A stretch of DNA of 64,000 nucleotides from Gammaproteobacteria bacterium (GTDB lineage: Bacteria; Pseudomonadota; Gammaproteobacteria; HK1): contig WLWT01000002.1 in NCBI GenBank assembly GCA_012103455.1, forward strand, positions 372,001-436,000, read 5' to 3'. The position numbers and the translations under genes were made by a program. The number at the start of each line of letters is the position of its first letter. Within the stretch, counting starts at the first letter, position 1. The notes below the pieces were generated by a model. The model ran no database searches and had not been told where the DNA came from. It saw only the letters and a program-made list of their open reading frames with translations. Positions 34,369 to 42,995 of the stretch are shown one piece after another.

Positions 34369-35151
34369 TTAACGTCCTTGCCAGCGCGGTTCACGTTTTT
34401 CCGCGAACGCCCGCGCGCCCTCCAGTTGATCCTCGCTGGTGTAGAGTACGTCTACTGTGGCCAGTTGCCGCCTGGTAATGCGGTTCATCGTGGTTTGGAA
34501 AGTCTCCCCTTCCGCCGCTCTCACCACTTCTTTGATCGCCTCGTATACCAGCGGGGGCCCTGACTCCAGTAATTGCGCCAGCTTCCAGGTCGTGTCCACG
34601 AGGTCGGCCGCTGGCACTACCTCGCGCAGCAAACCTAGCGCTTTCGCCTCCGCGGCGTCCAGCCAGCGGCCAGTCAGCAGTAAATCCATGGCCACGTGAT
34701 ACGGTATCCGCTTAGGCAGTTTCACCGAGGCAGCATCGGCGATAGTGCCGGCGCGGATTTCCGGCAATGCGAATTGGGCGTGATCCGCCGCCACTATCAG
34801 ATCGGCCGACAGTGCCAGTTCGAAACCGCCACCCACGGCGATACCGTTCACCGCGGCGATGATGGGTTTGTTCAGATCGCGCAGTTCTTGAATGCCACCG
34901 AAGCCGCCAACGCCATAATCGCCATCCACCGCCGCGCCGTCCGCCGCTGCCTTGAGATCCCATCCTGCGCAGAAGAATTTGTCGCCAGCGGCGCGGATGA
35001 TAGCGACGCGGGCGCCAGGGTCGTCGCGGAATTCAGCGAAAACATCGCCCATGGTTCTGGAGGTGGCGAGATCTATCGCGTTCGCCTTGGGCCGATCTAA
35101 AGTGACTTCCCAAATCCCACCCACTCGCCGCGTGCGTATCGCCTCCCCCAT
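34369..35151 (-). CDS. Crotonase-family enzyme, CaiD-like
   Basis: 260 residues, the same length as carnitinyl-CoA dehydratase. Blocks typical of CaiD are EVTLDRPKANAIDLATSRTM, DKFFCAGWDLKAAADG, KPIIAAVNGIAVGGGFELAL and the C-terminal FAEKREPRWQGR. GVGGFGGIQELRDLNKPI forms the oxyanion-hole region with GWDLKA. By family it hydrates or dehydrates an enoyl-CoA. It is the first gene of a leftward operon with an amino-acid ABC importer, an MlrC protein and a CoA ligase, so it probably acts on the CoA ester made from the imported solute. True carnitine activity is unproven, as caiA and caiB are absent here. Confidence 0.88.
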   Translation of the reverse strand: MGEAIRTRRVGGIWEVTLDRPKANAIDLATSRTMGDVFAEFRDDPGARVAIIRAAGDKFFCAGWDLKAAADGAAVDGDYGVGGFGGIQELRDLNKPIIAAVNGIAVGGGFELALSADLIVAADHAQFALPEIRAGTIADAASVKLPKRIPYHVAMDLLLTGRWLDAAEAKALGLLREVVPAADLVDTTWKLAQLLESGPPLVYEAIKEVVRAAEGETFQTTMNRITRRQLATVDVLYTSEDQLEGARAFAEKREPRWQGR

Positions 35152-35363
35152 ACGAGTCTCCCAGACGTTGTAAAACTATAAACTTAAGCCGGTTATTCTG
35201 CGCGCTTGCACGAAGAATGCGAGCCCCTTGGGCGGCTAGACACAAGCGTGCGCCGATTGGGGGCGATGGACTGAGGGGCAGTCAAGCGCTTGCCTTAGGT
35301 GAGTGAGGTATGCGAGTAGATAATGGGCGCCGATTTGTGGGCGTCACTATTGGAGGTGGAACA

Positions 35364-36959
35364 GTGAAGTTGATAAAACCGCAGAAAGCGAAAGCCCTGT
35401 CTGAGCAGGGCAGAGAGTTCGCATTGTTGGATGTGCGCGAAGCGGGTCAGTTCGGCGAGGGGCATGCCTTCTTCGCGGTCAACGTGCCTTATAGCCGTTT
35501 GGAACTCGACATCGCCGCCTTAGTGCCTCTTCGCGGTACCCGCATTGCTCTGATCGACGATGGCGACGGTGTGGCGGAGCAGGCGAGGCGGCGCCTGCGC
35601 AGGCGAGGTTATATGCGCGTGGTGGCGGTGGCCGGTGGTATACCCGCTTGGGCGGCCGCCGGTTTGGGGGTCTTCAAGGGCGTTCACGTTCCGAGCAAAG
35701 CGTTCGGTGAGTTGGTGGAGCAGGTACGGGATACGCCTGCTATAGATGCCATTGAACTCAAAGATATGGCCGCGCGGGGTGAGCCGGTGACCATTTTGGA
35801 TGGCAGGAGCCCGGAAGAATATGAACAGATGACTATTCCTGGAGCTGTTTCTTGTCCCAACGCCGAACTCGGATTGCGCATTGATGCGTTGTGCCCGGAT
35901 ATGAACACCACTGTGGTGGTGAGCTGCGCGGGCCGAACCCGCAGCATCATCGGCGCCCAATCGCTCATCGATCTCGGGCTCGTCGATCATGGGGTGGTGC
36001 GGCGGGTGGTGGCGCTGCGCAATGGCACTATGGGTTGGCGTTTGGCCGGCTTTGACTTGGATCACGGCGCTACCCGGTCCTATCCGGCGGTACTCGGTGC
36101 CCGTGAGACCGCCGCCGCGCGCAAACGCGCTCGCGACATGGCCGAGCGCGACGGTATCAAACACCTAGGTCAGGAACAATTGCGTGAATGGATGGGGGAG
36201 GACAACAGGACCACCTATGTATTCGACGTGCGCAGTGCGCGGGAGTACGCCGAGGCCCACCCGCCCCGCGCGATTCACGCACCTGGCGGACAGCTCGTAC
36301 AAGCAACCGATGCCTGGGTGGCGGTGCGCGGCGCGCGTATCGTCTTGGTCGATCATCTGGAAGTGCGGGCGGTGGTGACCGCGCACTGGCTCACGCGCAT
36401 GGGTTTGGAGGTCTACGTTCTCAACGGCGAAGATGTGCAGATTATCAGCACGGTTTTTGCCACCGCCATGGAGGAATCGTCGCCTCTTATACAGTTGGAC
36501 GCCGGACTCACGGCGGGTGCGATAGCTGGAGGGATCGCTTGTGTGGATTTGCGTTCTAGCGCTGAATTCCGAAAAGCGCACATCCGCGAGTCTATCTGGA
36601 GCATTAGGCCACGCCTGCACGAGTTGCCCCTGGGCGACTCTCCCCTCGGTCACTCTCCTTTGGGCCGCAAGGTGGTGCTGGTGGTCGATGACAAAAGAGT
36701 GGCTGAGTTGGCCGCCTTGGATCTTGCAGAGCAAGAGGTGGAAGTCGTGGGTTATCTGGACAGCTCACCGCGGCTGTGGCCGGAAGGTGGGCTCAAGGTG
36801 GACAGTGGGCGGCTGCCTCCTGAGCGGCGCATCGATTATCTATTCTTTGTGCACGATCGCCACGCCGGCAACATGGATGCCGCCCGTGCGTATTTGGATT
36901 GGGAAACTGGATTAGTGGCGGCTATGGATGAGCAGGAGCGTGCCGTATTCGCCCCCTGA
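35364..36959 (+). CDS. Four-domain rhodanese protein
   Basis: 531 residues from GTG 35364, chosen because TGGAGG lies just upstream; the frame is open 18 codons further. Four rhodanese-like repeats are seen. Repeat 1 is FALLDVREAGQFGEGHAFFA with Asp at the active position. Repeat 2 is TILDGRSPEEYEQMTIPGAV with catalytic Cys188 in VVVSCAGRTRSIIG. Repeat 3 is YVFDVRSAREYAEAHPPRAI with Asp in place of Cys. Repeat 4 is CVDLRSSAEFRKAHIRESIW, also without Cys. Only repeat 2 looks able to carry persulfide. The gene is divergent from the CaiD operon and followed by an enolase-superfamily and a TauD gene. A sulfur-transfer role is probable; the acceptor is unknown. Confidence 0.85.
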   Translation: MKLIKPQKAKALSEQGREFALLDVREAGQFGEGHAFFAVNVPYSRLELDIAALVPLRGTRIALIDDGDGVAEQARRRLRRRGYMRVVAVAGGIPAWAAAGLGVFKGVHVPSKAFGELVEQVRDTPAIDAIELKDMAARGEPVTILDGRSPEEYEQMTIPGAVSCPNAELGLRIDALCPDMNTTVVVSCAGRTRSIIGAQSLIDLGLVDHGVVRRVVALRNGTMGWRLAGFDLDHGATRSYPAVLGARETAAARKRARDMAERDGIKHLGQEQLREWMGEDNRTTYVFDVRSAREYAEAHPPRAIHAPGGQLVQATDAWVAVRGARIVLVDHLEVRAVVTAHWLTRMGLEVYVLNGEDVQIISTVFATAMEESSPLIQLDAGLTAGAIAGGIACVDLRSSAEFRKAHIRESIWSIRPRLHELPLGDSPLGHSPLGRKVVLVVDDKRVAELAALDLAEQEVEVVGYLDSSPRLWPEGGLKVDSGRLPPERRIDYLFFVHDRHAGNMDAARAYLDWETGLVAAMDEQERAVFAP

Positions 36960-36961
36960 AC

Positions 36962-36996
36962 GTTAATGCCTGAACATTAAATGCCTGAACTTTAAT
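36962..36996. repeat. Tandem 13-17 bp duplication after the rhodanese gene
   Basis: TAATGCCTGAACAT is followed by TAAATGCCTGAACTTTAA, an imperfect two-copy repeat filling most of the gap before the next gene. Confidence 0.6.
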
Positions 36997-37000
36997 ATGA

Positions 37001-38111
37001 GTGTTCCCTGTGAAGATCACCAATGTCAAAGTGGATATGTTCAATTGGACCACGCAGCCGTGGAAAACCGGGGTGGGTACCGCTTTTGGTCATACACGCC
37101 AACTCGGTGTTGTTGGCGTAGAAACGGACGAAGGCATTACCGGCAATGCCTTCCTGGGCTCGTCCAGGGTGGGAGCGGATCACTTCGCACCGGGACTCAT
37201 TGAATTCATCAAGCCCATCGTAATGGGGCGCAATCCGCAGGACATAGGCGCCATCTGGTGGGAGCTTTGGAAAATGAACCGATCCGTGTCCACCTATGTT
37301 ATAGGCGCCGTAGATGTTTGCCTGTGGGACATCAATGGCAAGATCGCCGGGCAGCCTGTACACCGGCTTCTAGGCACTTGTAAACATACCGTGCCGGTGT
37401 ATTCGAGCACGGCATATCACGAGACCAAAGAGGAGTATGTGCAAGAGGCGCTCTCGTTCAAGGAGAAAGGCTGGAGCGCGCACAAAATACATCCACACGG
37501 CGATCCCCAATACGATATGGAAATATGCCAGGCGGTGCGTGCCGCCGTGGGCGATGATATGAAGCTGATGCTGGATTCGATGTGGGCATATCAGTACGAA
37601 GACGCGCTGCGCGTGGGCCGTGCCATTGAGGAGATGAACTATTACTGGTATGAAGATCCGCTGGTGGAAGAAGATATCTACAACTACATCAAGCTTCATC
37701 AGAAGCTGGATATTCCTATCATGTCCACCGAATACGCCCCTGGGCGTTACTACGGTATGACCCAGTGGATTACCCGATACGCAACCGATATCTTGCGTGG
37801 TGACGTAGCCGTTACCGGTGGTATTACGCCGCTGGTGCGGCTGTGCCATTTGGCGGAAGGATTCAATATGAAATGCGAGATCCACCACGGCGGTAACTCG
37901 CTTAATAATGTCGCCAATCTACATGTCACCATGGCCGTGCCGAACTGCGAATTCTTCGAGTTTTTCCCCCTGCACCGGCGCCAATATGTACGGACTCGTG
38001 CAGGACATTCAGTTCGATGGGGGCGTCGTGCACGCACCTACCGAACCCGGCCTAGGTTACGAAATCGATTGGGACTTGGTGAGGCGCGAACACACGTCTA
38101 CTTTGGAGTAG
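37001..38111 (+). pseudogene. Mandelate racemase/muconate lactonizing family enzyme, frameshifted near its C-terminus
   Basis: The frame from GTG 37001 (GTG 37010 also possible) gives an enolase-superfamily protein with KIHPHGDP (Lys), LMLDSMWAYQ (Asp), YWYEDPLVEE (Glu), IMSTEYAPG (Glu) and CEIHHGGNSL (catalytic His). After NCEFFEFFP the reading becomes nonsense to 38188. Removing one C from the CCCCC run at 37966-37970 restores GANMYGLVQDIQFDGGVVHA and PTEPGLGYEIDWDLVRREHT, ending at the TAG of 38109-38111, for about 369 residues. All metal and catalytic residues precede the shift. It may be a recent mutation or a sequencing error. Likely an acid-sugar dehydratase or racemase. Confidence 0.85.
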
Positions 38112-38189
38112 CGGTATGGCCGCCGGCAAAATCGCCCGGTGCGCGCGCTCACCGACTGGTCGGATGTTGGCAATGCAGATGCCAATAGA

Positions 38190-38436
38190 CCTCGGCGAGG
38201 GCATCCGGATCTAACGAGCCGCCGTTCTCGTTGAGTTCAGCCGCTCTTTACGGCGCCGCTTGCGCCCCGCCGCCCGCCACCGGTGCTTTGTTGTTGGCCA
38301 TGGCCTGCAAGCCTCTTGCTTATTTACGATCGTGTCAATTCTAGTGCAATGTCATCATCTGCATGCATCGACTGCATGAGCGCTCTGCGGTATATACATC
38401 AATCCGTTGAGATCATGCCGCAACTCGGAGCTGCTC
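38190..38436. other. Gap between enolase-type and TauD genes
   Basis: About 250 bases with no supported gene. A 17-codon leftward frame (MANNKAPVAGGGAQAAP) exists but has no support. A promoter was not identified with confidence. Confidence 0.4.
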
Positions 38437-39267
38437 ATGCCGCTTTCCATCACGCCGTTGTCCGAGACCATCGGTGCCGAGATCACAGGGCTGGATCTGT
38501 GCGTCTGCGCTGTCGAATCCGCACTTGCACAAGTGCGCGCCGCGTTGCGCGATCATCTGGTGATAGTGATTCGCGATCAACGCCTTGACCCGCGCCAACT
38601 CCTGGCTGCCTTGCGGCTATTCGGGGAAACGATGGAACAGCATCTCACCAGCACGCTGATGCCGGAGCATCCCGAGATCGCAGTGCTGGACAGCCGCAAA
38701 ATGCCACCGGACAAGGAGGGCCAAGTCATTCCCTTCGGCGCCCGTGATTGGCATACCGATCACACCAACCACCCGCGCCCACCGAAATTGACGGCGCTAT
38801 ACGCCGTCAAATTGCCTAGCGAAGGCGGCGACACCAGCTTTGCCAATATGCACGTTGCCTACGACTGCCTTGGCGCCGATGAGCAGGCCCGTCTAGGCCA
38901 GTTGCGAGCGGTAAACAAGATAGAAGATTTCGCGTATATCAGCGATGAGGCGCGGGCGAAGTTCGCCGCGCGCCCGGTTCATCCGCTGATACGCACCCAC
39001 CCCGATACCGGCAAACGCGCGCTCTATGTGCATCCCGGTAAGTTGGAACGCATCCAGGGTATGGAGCCGGAGGAGAGCCGCCGCTTGGTCAACGAGCTGG
39101 TGGAGCGGGTTATCACGCCTGCTAACACCTATAGGCACCGCTGGCGGATTGGGGATTTATTGTTGTGCGACAACCGCGCCGTGCTGCACCGCGCGCACCG
39201 TGACTACCGGATGGCCGATGGGCGGGTGATGCACCGGGTTATCTTGAGGGGCGAGGTCCCGGTCTAA
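38437..39267 (+). CDS. TauD/TfdA-type Fe(II)/2-oxoglutarate dioxygenase
   Basis: 276 residues from the ATG at 38437 (CGGAG about 11 bases upstream), beginning PLSITPLSETIGAEITGLDL as in the family. The iron ligands are His106 and Asp108 in DWHTDHTN and a distal His in VLHRAHRDYRMADGRVMHRV, with the Arg that binds 2-oxoglutarate close behind. LYAVKLPSEGGDTSFANMHV is the usual core strand. It hydroxylates an organic acid, amine or sulfonate; the substrate is not identifiable. It may serve with the enolase-type and rhodanese genes upstream. Another TauD copy in the window (59 kb) is a pseudogene. Confidence 0.92.
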   Translation: MPLSITPLSETIGAEITGLDLCVCAVESALAQVRAALRDHLVIVIRDQRLDPRQLLAALRLFGETMEQHLTSTLMPEHPEIAVLDSRKMPPDKEGQVIPFGARDWHTDHTNHPRPPKLTALYAVKLPSEGGDTSFANMHVAYDCLGADEQARLGQLRAVNKIEDFAYISDEARAKFAARPVHPLIRTHPDTGKRALYVHPGKLERIQGMEPEESRRLVNELVERVITPANTYRHRWRIGDLLLCDNRAVLHRAHRDYRMADGRVMHRVILRGEVPV

Positions 39268-39467
39268 GGGCTTTGCACAGGCGCAACCGCACGGGTCAGC
39301 TCACGGTTGAAAGCGTCTCTATTTTCCGCCTGGCGCTGGGCGTCTAACCGTGAGGTAGCCGGTGGCTCTAGCACTTGGGCCGATTGGTTAACGGCGGCTT
39401 GAGCGGTTGTTTTCAGTTCGTTGTCTATGGGTTTAGGTGTGCCCGCTAATATCACTGAAAGTACATG
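39268..39467. other. Intergenic stretch with an unsupported small leftward frame
   Basis: A 63-codon leftward frame (39264-39455, GTG start; Gln/Ala-rich, e.g. LDAQRQAENRDAFNRELT) covers this gap and could be a small coiled protein, but there is no family match or ribosome site. Treated as unassigned. Confidence 0.3.
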
Positions 39468-39808
39468 ATTCGCTGTTCGTGCCGCTGGCCAAGTGGCCGA
39501 TGTTAGTGACCGGCAATTATCGTTGCGTGCGCCCGGCGGCGCCCATTTCCGTTGCTCAAGCGGTGCATGACGATGCGGCTATGTCGCAATGCATCTACGA
39601 GAGCATGATGGCGCTTTGCCTGGAGTTGGGAGCGGAGCGAGCCGATCTGGTGTTCTTCGAGAAATATGCGGGCGCCGCCCGCAGCCTTGCCAAGCCATCT
39701 TCGGCCGCGCGCGCACTTCAAAGTGGTGCGCAAGACCTCGAGCGCGTCTATCGGCTGGTGCTCGAATTGGCGCTGGCGGCGGGATTGGCGATCGAGGGAC
39801 TCGCCTAG
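39437..39808 (+). pseudogene. Fragment of an unidentified enzyme, truncated at both ends
   Basis: The rightward frame reads LAKWPMLVTGNYRCV, AQAVHDDAAMSQCIYES, ADLVFFEKYAGAARSLAKPS and ERVYRLVLELALAAG, a well-formed protein segment of about 110 residues with helix-rich character. Its 5' part lacks a proper start, and its 3' end runs into the IS91 relic a few bases after the stop. I do not recognise the family; a C-terminal helical domain of an NAD(P)-dependent oxidoreductase is a guess. Probably a remnant cut by mobile DNA. Confidence 0.5.
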
Positions 39809-39823
39809 ACCGTCGCGCTCGAA

Positions 39824-40830
39824 TCGTAGAGCAACCCGCTGACCCGTTGTTCGCGGGGCAAGAAGCGCGGGGCCGGACGTGGCCTCGATACGTACGCGAA
39901 GAATTCGAGTCGTATTGGCGCTGCGCTCGATGGGCACATGGCTTCGTACGCGCCCAGTGCACGGGCTCTCGCTTACCAAGCACCGGGTGGACAATGGGCT
40001 AGCGCGTGCCCCGTATCGCCAGGGGGGGTGTCGTTTCCCTGGCCCCTTCGTCGGCGGTTCGCGGCGCAACCGAAAGGGCTCACCCGGGTGCTGTCAGCGG
40101 CGCGACTCCATCGCGCGCACCGCTAGGGTGACTGTCATCGAACGCTTGGGCTTGAAGTTGAATCTGAACGGGCACTGGCCTGTTCTGGCGCTAGAGGGCG
40201 CTGATACTTTTGAACAGGGCAAAGCGCGCTTTCACCGCGCCCCGGCACCACGACCGGGCGAACTCAAGGCGCTGCCGAGAACGCGCATCACGCGCCTCAC
40301 CCGTACGCGGGTGCGTGCGGGTGTGCGGGTCGGCGAAGAGGAACAGTCCTGCCTCGACTTCGACCTCAACTCGTCCTACGAGCAATCGACCCGCGCCGCC
40401 ATCGGGTAGGTCATCGCCGCCGGTCCCCAGGCCCGGGCCACGATGCGCCTACCTCACCCTTGGCTGGCCGGCCAATCCAGGGCCGCACTGGCCAAGCCCT
40501 TCACCACCGCTGGCGATGGCTTCCCGCTCAACCGCGCGATGGCCGGCGAGCCAAACGAGCGCGCCAAGCTCGAACGGGTGGGCCTATACATGGCCCGCGG
40601 CCCCATCGCCGGGCAGCGCTTAAGCGTCCAGGGCGATGGCCCGGGGGTGCTTGAGTTGAAGCGCCCCTTCAGCGATGGCACCCCCCACGGACTGTTCGAG
40701 CCCGAGGACTTTATCGCGCCTCTGGCCGCCCTGGTGCCCCGTCCCAGGGGGGCCACGTCCTAGGGGGGCCACGTCCTAGGGCGCATTCGGTGAGGGACCA
40801 CGGCCTCTTTGAGCGCCATGCCACCGCCAA
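39824..40830 (+). pseudogene. IS91-type transposase relic, copy A
   Basis: Pieces in shifting frames match an IS91-family rolling-circle transposase: REEFESYWRCARWAHGFVR, then LGLKLNLNGHWPVLALEGAD, FEQGKARFHRAPAPRPGEL, VGEEEQSCLDFDLNSS, and AGEPNERAKLERVGLYMARG with LELKRPFSDGTPHGLFEPED. The N-terminus is lost. The zinc-finger segment present in copy B is deleted exactly between two ACCGGGT repeats (97 bp). Several frameshifts and stops are present. Same orientation as copy B, and nucleotide identity is very high by eye. Confidence 0.8.
40741..40782. repeat. Tandem 19-bp duplication at the end of IS91 copy A
   Basis: GGGGGGCCACGTCCTAGG is present twice in a row. Copy B has a shorter version (GGGGCCACGTCCTAG preceded by CCACGTCCTA) at about 44649-44672. 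Confidence 0.65.
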
Positions 40831-41001
40831 AACGGCTACCACCGGAACCGCTGGCTTGGTTGGGTATCAACAGTGTAATGCGCTGGAAAGAATGGCGGGC
40901 GGGGAAAGAATAATTTACGATTCGCCGAGTGATAGCAACATTAAGTCGTGTCTCAGTTTGAATTTTTTCCGATTCGTACTGATCGCTGATCTTCCCTCGA
41001 T

Positions 41002-41496
41002 ATGAAACCTAAAGTTTACATCGAAACCACCGTTGTCAGCTATCTGACCGCGTGGCCCTCGCGTGATGTTGTGATTGCTGGATATCAACAAACCACGCGC
41101 GATTGGTGGACCGATGCATCGGAGCGCTTTGAGTTGGTTGTATCAGAACTCGTTATTACTGAGGCAAGCGACGGTGATGCGACAGCGGCGAGTGACCGAT
41201 TGGACGCACTTCGGGGCATCACGTTACTTGACGCCACAGAACAAGCGGCGGAGCTGGCTCAGCATTTAATCGAATCTGGCGCGATTCCCGAAAAAGCCGC
41301 TGAAGACGCTGGGCATATTGCGATTGCGGTTACAAATGGCGTTGAATATTTGGTAACGTGGAATTGCCGACATATTGCGAACGCCACGATGCGGTCCCAA
41401 ATAGACAAAGCTTGCCGAAATGCCGGCTACGAGCCAACAGTCATCTGTACTCCCGATGAATTGATGGAGCCCGAAAATGAAGACAAAAACGAGTGA
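41002..41496 (+). CDS. PIN-domain protein, VapC-like toxin
   Basis: 164 residues: KVYIETTVVSYLTAWPSRDV at the N-terminus carries Glu in the first acidic position, ELVVSELVITEAS the second, and EDAGHIAIAVTNGVEYLVTW NC the last aspartate region. This is the PIN subtype usually annotated as VapC-family or DNA-binding. It overlaps the next small gene by 20 bases, a normal toxin-antitoxin coupling although here the putative toxin comes first. The probable activity is Mg2+-dependent RNA cleavage. It lies between two IS91 relics. Confidence 0.8.
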   Translation: MKPKVYIETTVVSYLTAWPSRDVVIAGYQQTTRDWWTDASERFELVVSELVITEASDGDATAASDRLDALRGITLLDATEQAAELAQHLIESGAIPEKAAEDAGHIAIAVTNGVEYLVTWNCRHIANATMRSQIDKACRNAGYEPTVICTPDELMEPENEDKNE

Positions 41497-41671
41497 TTCT
41501 ATTGTTGCTGAAGTTCGTGCGTCGCGTGATAAACATGCGGCACAATTCGGTTACGATATCAAAGAAATTTTCCGCCACATCCGAGAACAACAGCAAGCCT
41601 CTGGACGCAAATATGTGCGATATCCAGCTCGCCCGGTCGTATCAACACATACGGCAAATCCCTCGCAGTAA
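41477..41671 (+). CDS. Small partner of the PIN protein (antitoxin-like)
   Basis: 64 residues: SDSIVAEVRASRDKHAAQFG then YDIKEIFRHIREQQQASGRK and a basic tail YVRYPARPV. Proteins of this form, with a D-x-I-V-x-E-V-R start and an F-x-Y-D-hydrophobic centre, commonly follow this PIN subtype. It begins inside the PIN gene. It probably acts as the antitoxin, although it lacks an obvious DNA-binding fold. Confidence 0.75.
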   Translation: MKTKTSDSIVAEVRASRDKHAAQFGYDIKEIFRHIREQQQASGRKYVRYPARPVVSTHTANPSQ

Positions 41672-41894
41672 ACGGGATACCAAGTCGTTGCACCGGAATT
41701 GGCTCAGCCCGCAGCTTTCGAGCTGGGTTCGCTTTGGTTGAACTTTTACACGCTTCAAACTCCTATCCAGTTGGTCCGCCAACTCGGTGAATTCGGTCGT
41801 TAGACGAGCGTAAATATGTCACTACTCGATATTTGGAATTGGATAGAAAAGCAAGCACTTTCAGACACTGAAGGCTGCTTTTCACGAATTCTGG
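41672..41894. other. Spacer before the interrupted membrane gene
   Basis: A 5' frame from the ATG at 41816 (MSLLDIWNWIEKQALSDTEG) reads sensibly for about 25 codons and is offset by one base from the membrane frame starting at 41895. It may be the true N-terminus of that gene separated by a frameshift. Confidence 0.35.
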
Positions 41895-42143
41895 ATGTGG
41901 CTTATAAATGCAGACCTATTAGTCGGTGCCAAAATACTGGGAGGTATCTTATTACTTGTTTGGGTGTATATTGAAATAAGCCAATATTTTTCATGTCTAC
42001 AAAATAAAATCGACGCTCTATATATAGAAAAACCAAAAATAATGTATGGGTCTGATCTTTTGGTATTCGCAGTGTTTATAGCCTTGAAATTTCCTTTTTA
42101 TGGTTTTTCAGCTATTACTTCCGCGTTTATTATGTTTTTTACT

Positions 42144-42542
42144 CTAGGGCCTGTTAACACTATTCAACGCCTGCACGATAAGGGCGAAGTGGATAAAAAA
42201 CATAAAGACAACATCCAGTTTGTCGAAGCGTGTAAAGATTCGACGAAATCCTTTTAGCCGCCGAAACAATCTCTCTACTTCATTTCGCTTTTTATACAGC
42301 TCCTTGTCGTATTTCCAAGGCCTCAGCCGATTGCTTTTCGGTGGCACAACGGGCTCCATCCCCAAATCGACTATCAACTGCCGGGTCTCATCGCCTTCGT
42401 AGGCCTTGTCCATGATGACTTGAGTCCCCTCCCAGCCATTGTTTTCAAAGGATTTCAATAATTCCCGGCCTGCTGGCGCATCCCCAACGTGGCCCGCGGA
42501 CAAGGAAAAGGTCACCGCCGTTGTGGCATCTGCTGCAGCCAT
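42144..42542 (-). CDS. IS427-type transposase, ORF B
   Basis: Supplies the C-terminal catalytic half: VIMDKAYEGDETRQLI (second Asp) and KRNEVERLFRRLKGFRRIFT (catalytic Glu). It is normally made as a fusion with ORF A by -1 frameshifting. Its stop codon TAG is formed by the flanking target bases CTA (42144-42146), so termination depends on insertion at a CTAG site. Confidence 0.88.
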   Translation of the reverse strand: MAAADATTAVTFSLSAGHVGDAPAGRELLKSFENNGWEGTQVIMDKAYEGDETRQLIVDLGMEPVVPPKSNRLRPWKYDKELYKKRNEVERLFRRLKGFRRIFTRFDKLDVVFMFFIHFALIVQALNSVNRP

Positions 42543-42954
42543 ATGAATCTTCGTCGTCCACCCGGCTCGGGATTGACCAATCGACTGTGGACCGTTTTTT
42601 TTAATGCGCCAGTCCCATCCGGGTGAACTTTGACTGTTGTACTGTCCAACGATACCTGCTCCACCTGTATGTTGATGACATCGTTTTCCTGTAGTGCAGC
42701 AAATACGCTATCGAGTACACCATTTTTCGCCCAGCGATTGGCACGAGTATAAATGCTGTGCCAATGGCCGAACTTTTTCGGCAAAGCTCGCCACTTGCAA
42801 CCGTGCTCAGCGACATACAAAATGGCATTCAACACCAATAAATTGGGTATTTTGACGTTACCTCTTTGAACAGGAAGGAGTTTTTGGATAATTTTAAATT
42901 GTGATGCGGTGATTTTCATACGCGAAGTCTATCATAATTAGTGTTAACAGGCCC
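42147..42954 (-). mobile_element. Complete IS5-family element of the IS427 type, 808 bp
   Basis: Perfect 16-bp inverted ends GGGCCTGTTAACACTA (42147-42162 and its complement to 42954), with TA duplicated outside (42145-42146, 42955-42956) within a CTAG target. Two overlapping leftward frames with a run of eight A between them form the transposase. All parts are intact, so it is probably recent and functional. Confidence 0.93.
42512..42919 (-). CDS. IS427-type transposase, ORF A
   Basis: 135 residues if read in one frame: SQFKIIQKLLPVQRGNVKIP, LYVAEHGCKWRALPKKFGHW, VSLDSTTVKVHPDGTGALKK (first catalytic Asp in the D-S-T motif). At TTAAAAAAAACGG (A8 run at about 42592-42599) a -1 shift gives KNGPQSIGQSRAGWTTKIHM and continues into ORF B. 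Without the shift the frame ends after unrelated residues. This is the known expression mode of IS427-type elements. Confidence 0.9.
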   Translation of the reverse strand: MKITASQFKIIQKLLPVQRGNVKIPNLLVLNAILYVAEHGCKWRALPKKFGHWHSIYTRANRWAKNGVLDSVFAALQENDVINIQVEQVSLDSTTVKVHPDGTGALKKTVHSRLVNPEPGGRRRFIWLQQMPQRR

Positions 42955-42995
42955 TAGCAATTCTTACAAAGTCCAAAAATGATAAAAAAGTCTAG

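Larger units (their letters stand above)
41895..42995 (+). pseudogene. Small membrane protein gene split by an IS427-type element
   Basis: The 5' part (41895-42146) encodes MWLINADLLVGAKILGGILL with at least two membrane segments (ILGGILLLVWVYIEIS; YGFSAITSAFIMFFTL). The frame enters the IS at codon 84. Removing the 808-bp element and one TA gives CTA GCA ATT CTT and continues AILTKSKNDKKV to TAG at 42993-42995, a protein of about 96 residues. No family recognised. Base composition is clearly more AT-rich than the rest of the window, suggesting recent foreign origin. Confidence 0.7.

Noticed and set aside
39264..39455. 63-codon leftward frame after the TauD gene
   Set aside because: No ribosome site or family; GTG start; overlaps the start of another fragment. 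Kept only as an unassigned gap note.
41690..41830. Integron attC site after the PIN/antitoxin pair
   Set aside because: GTTAGAC at 41799-41805 fits one core site, but the complementary core and the paired stem upstream were not found, and no integrase is present.
42592..42599. Frameshift in the IS427 transposase as decay
   Set aside because: An A8 slip between overlapping ORF A and ORF B is the normal expression mode of this element type, and both halves and ends are intact.
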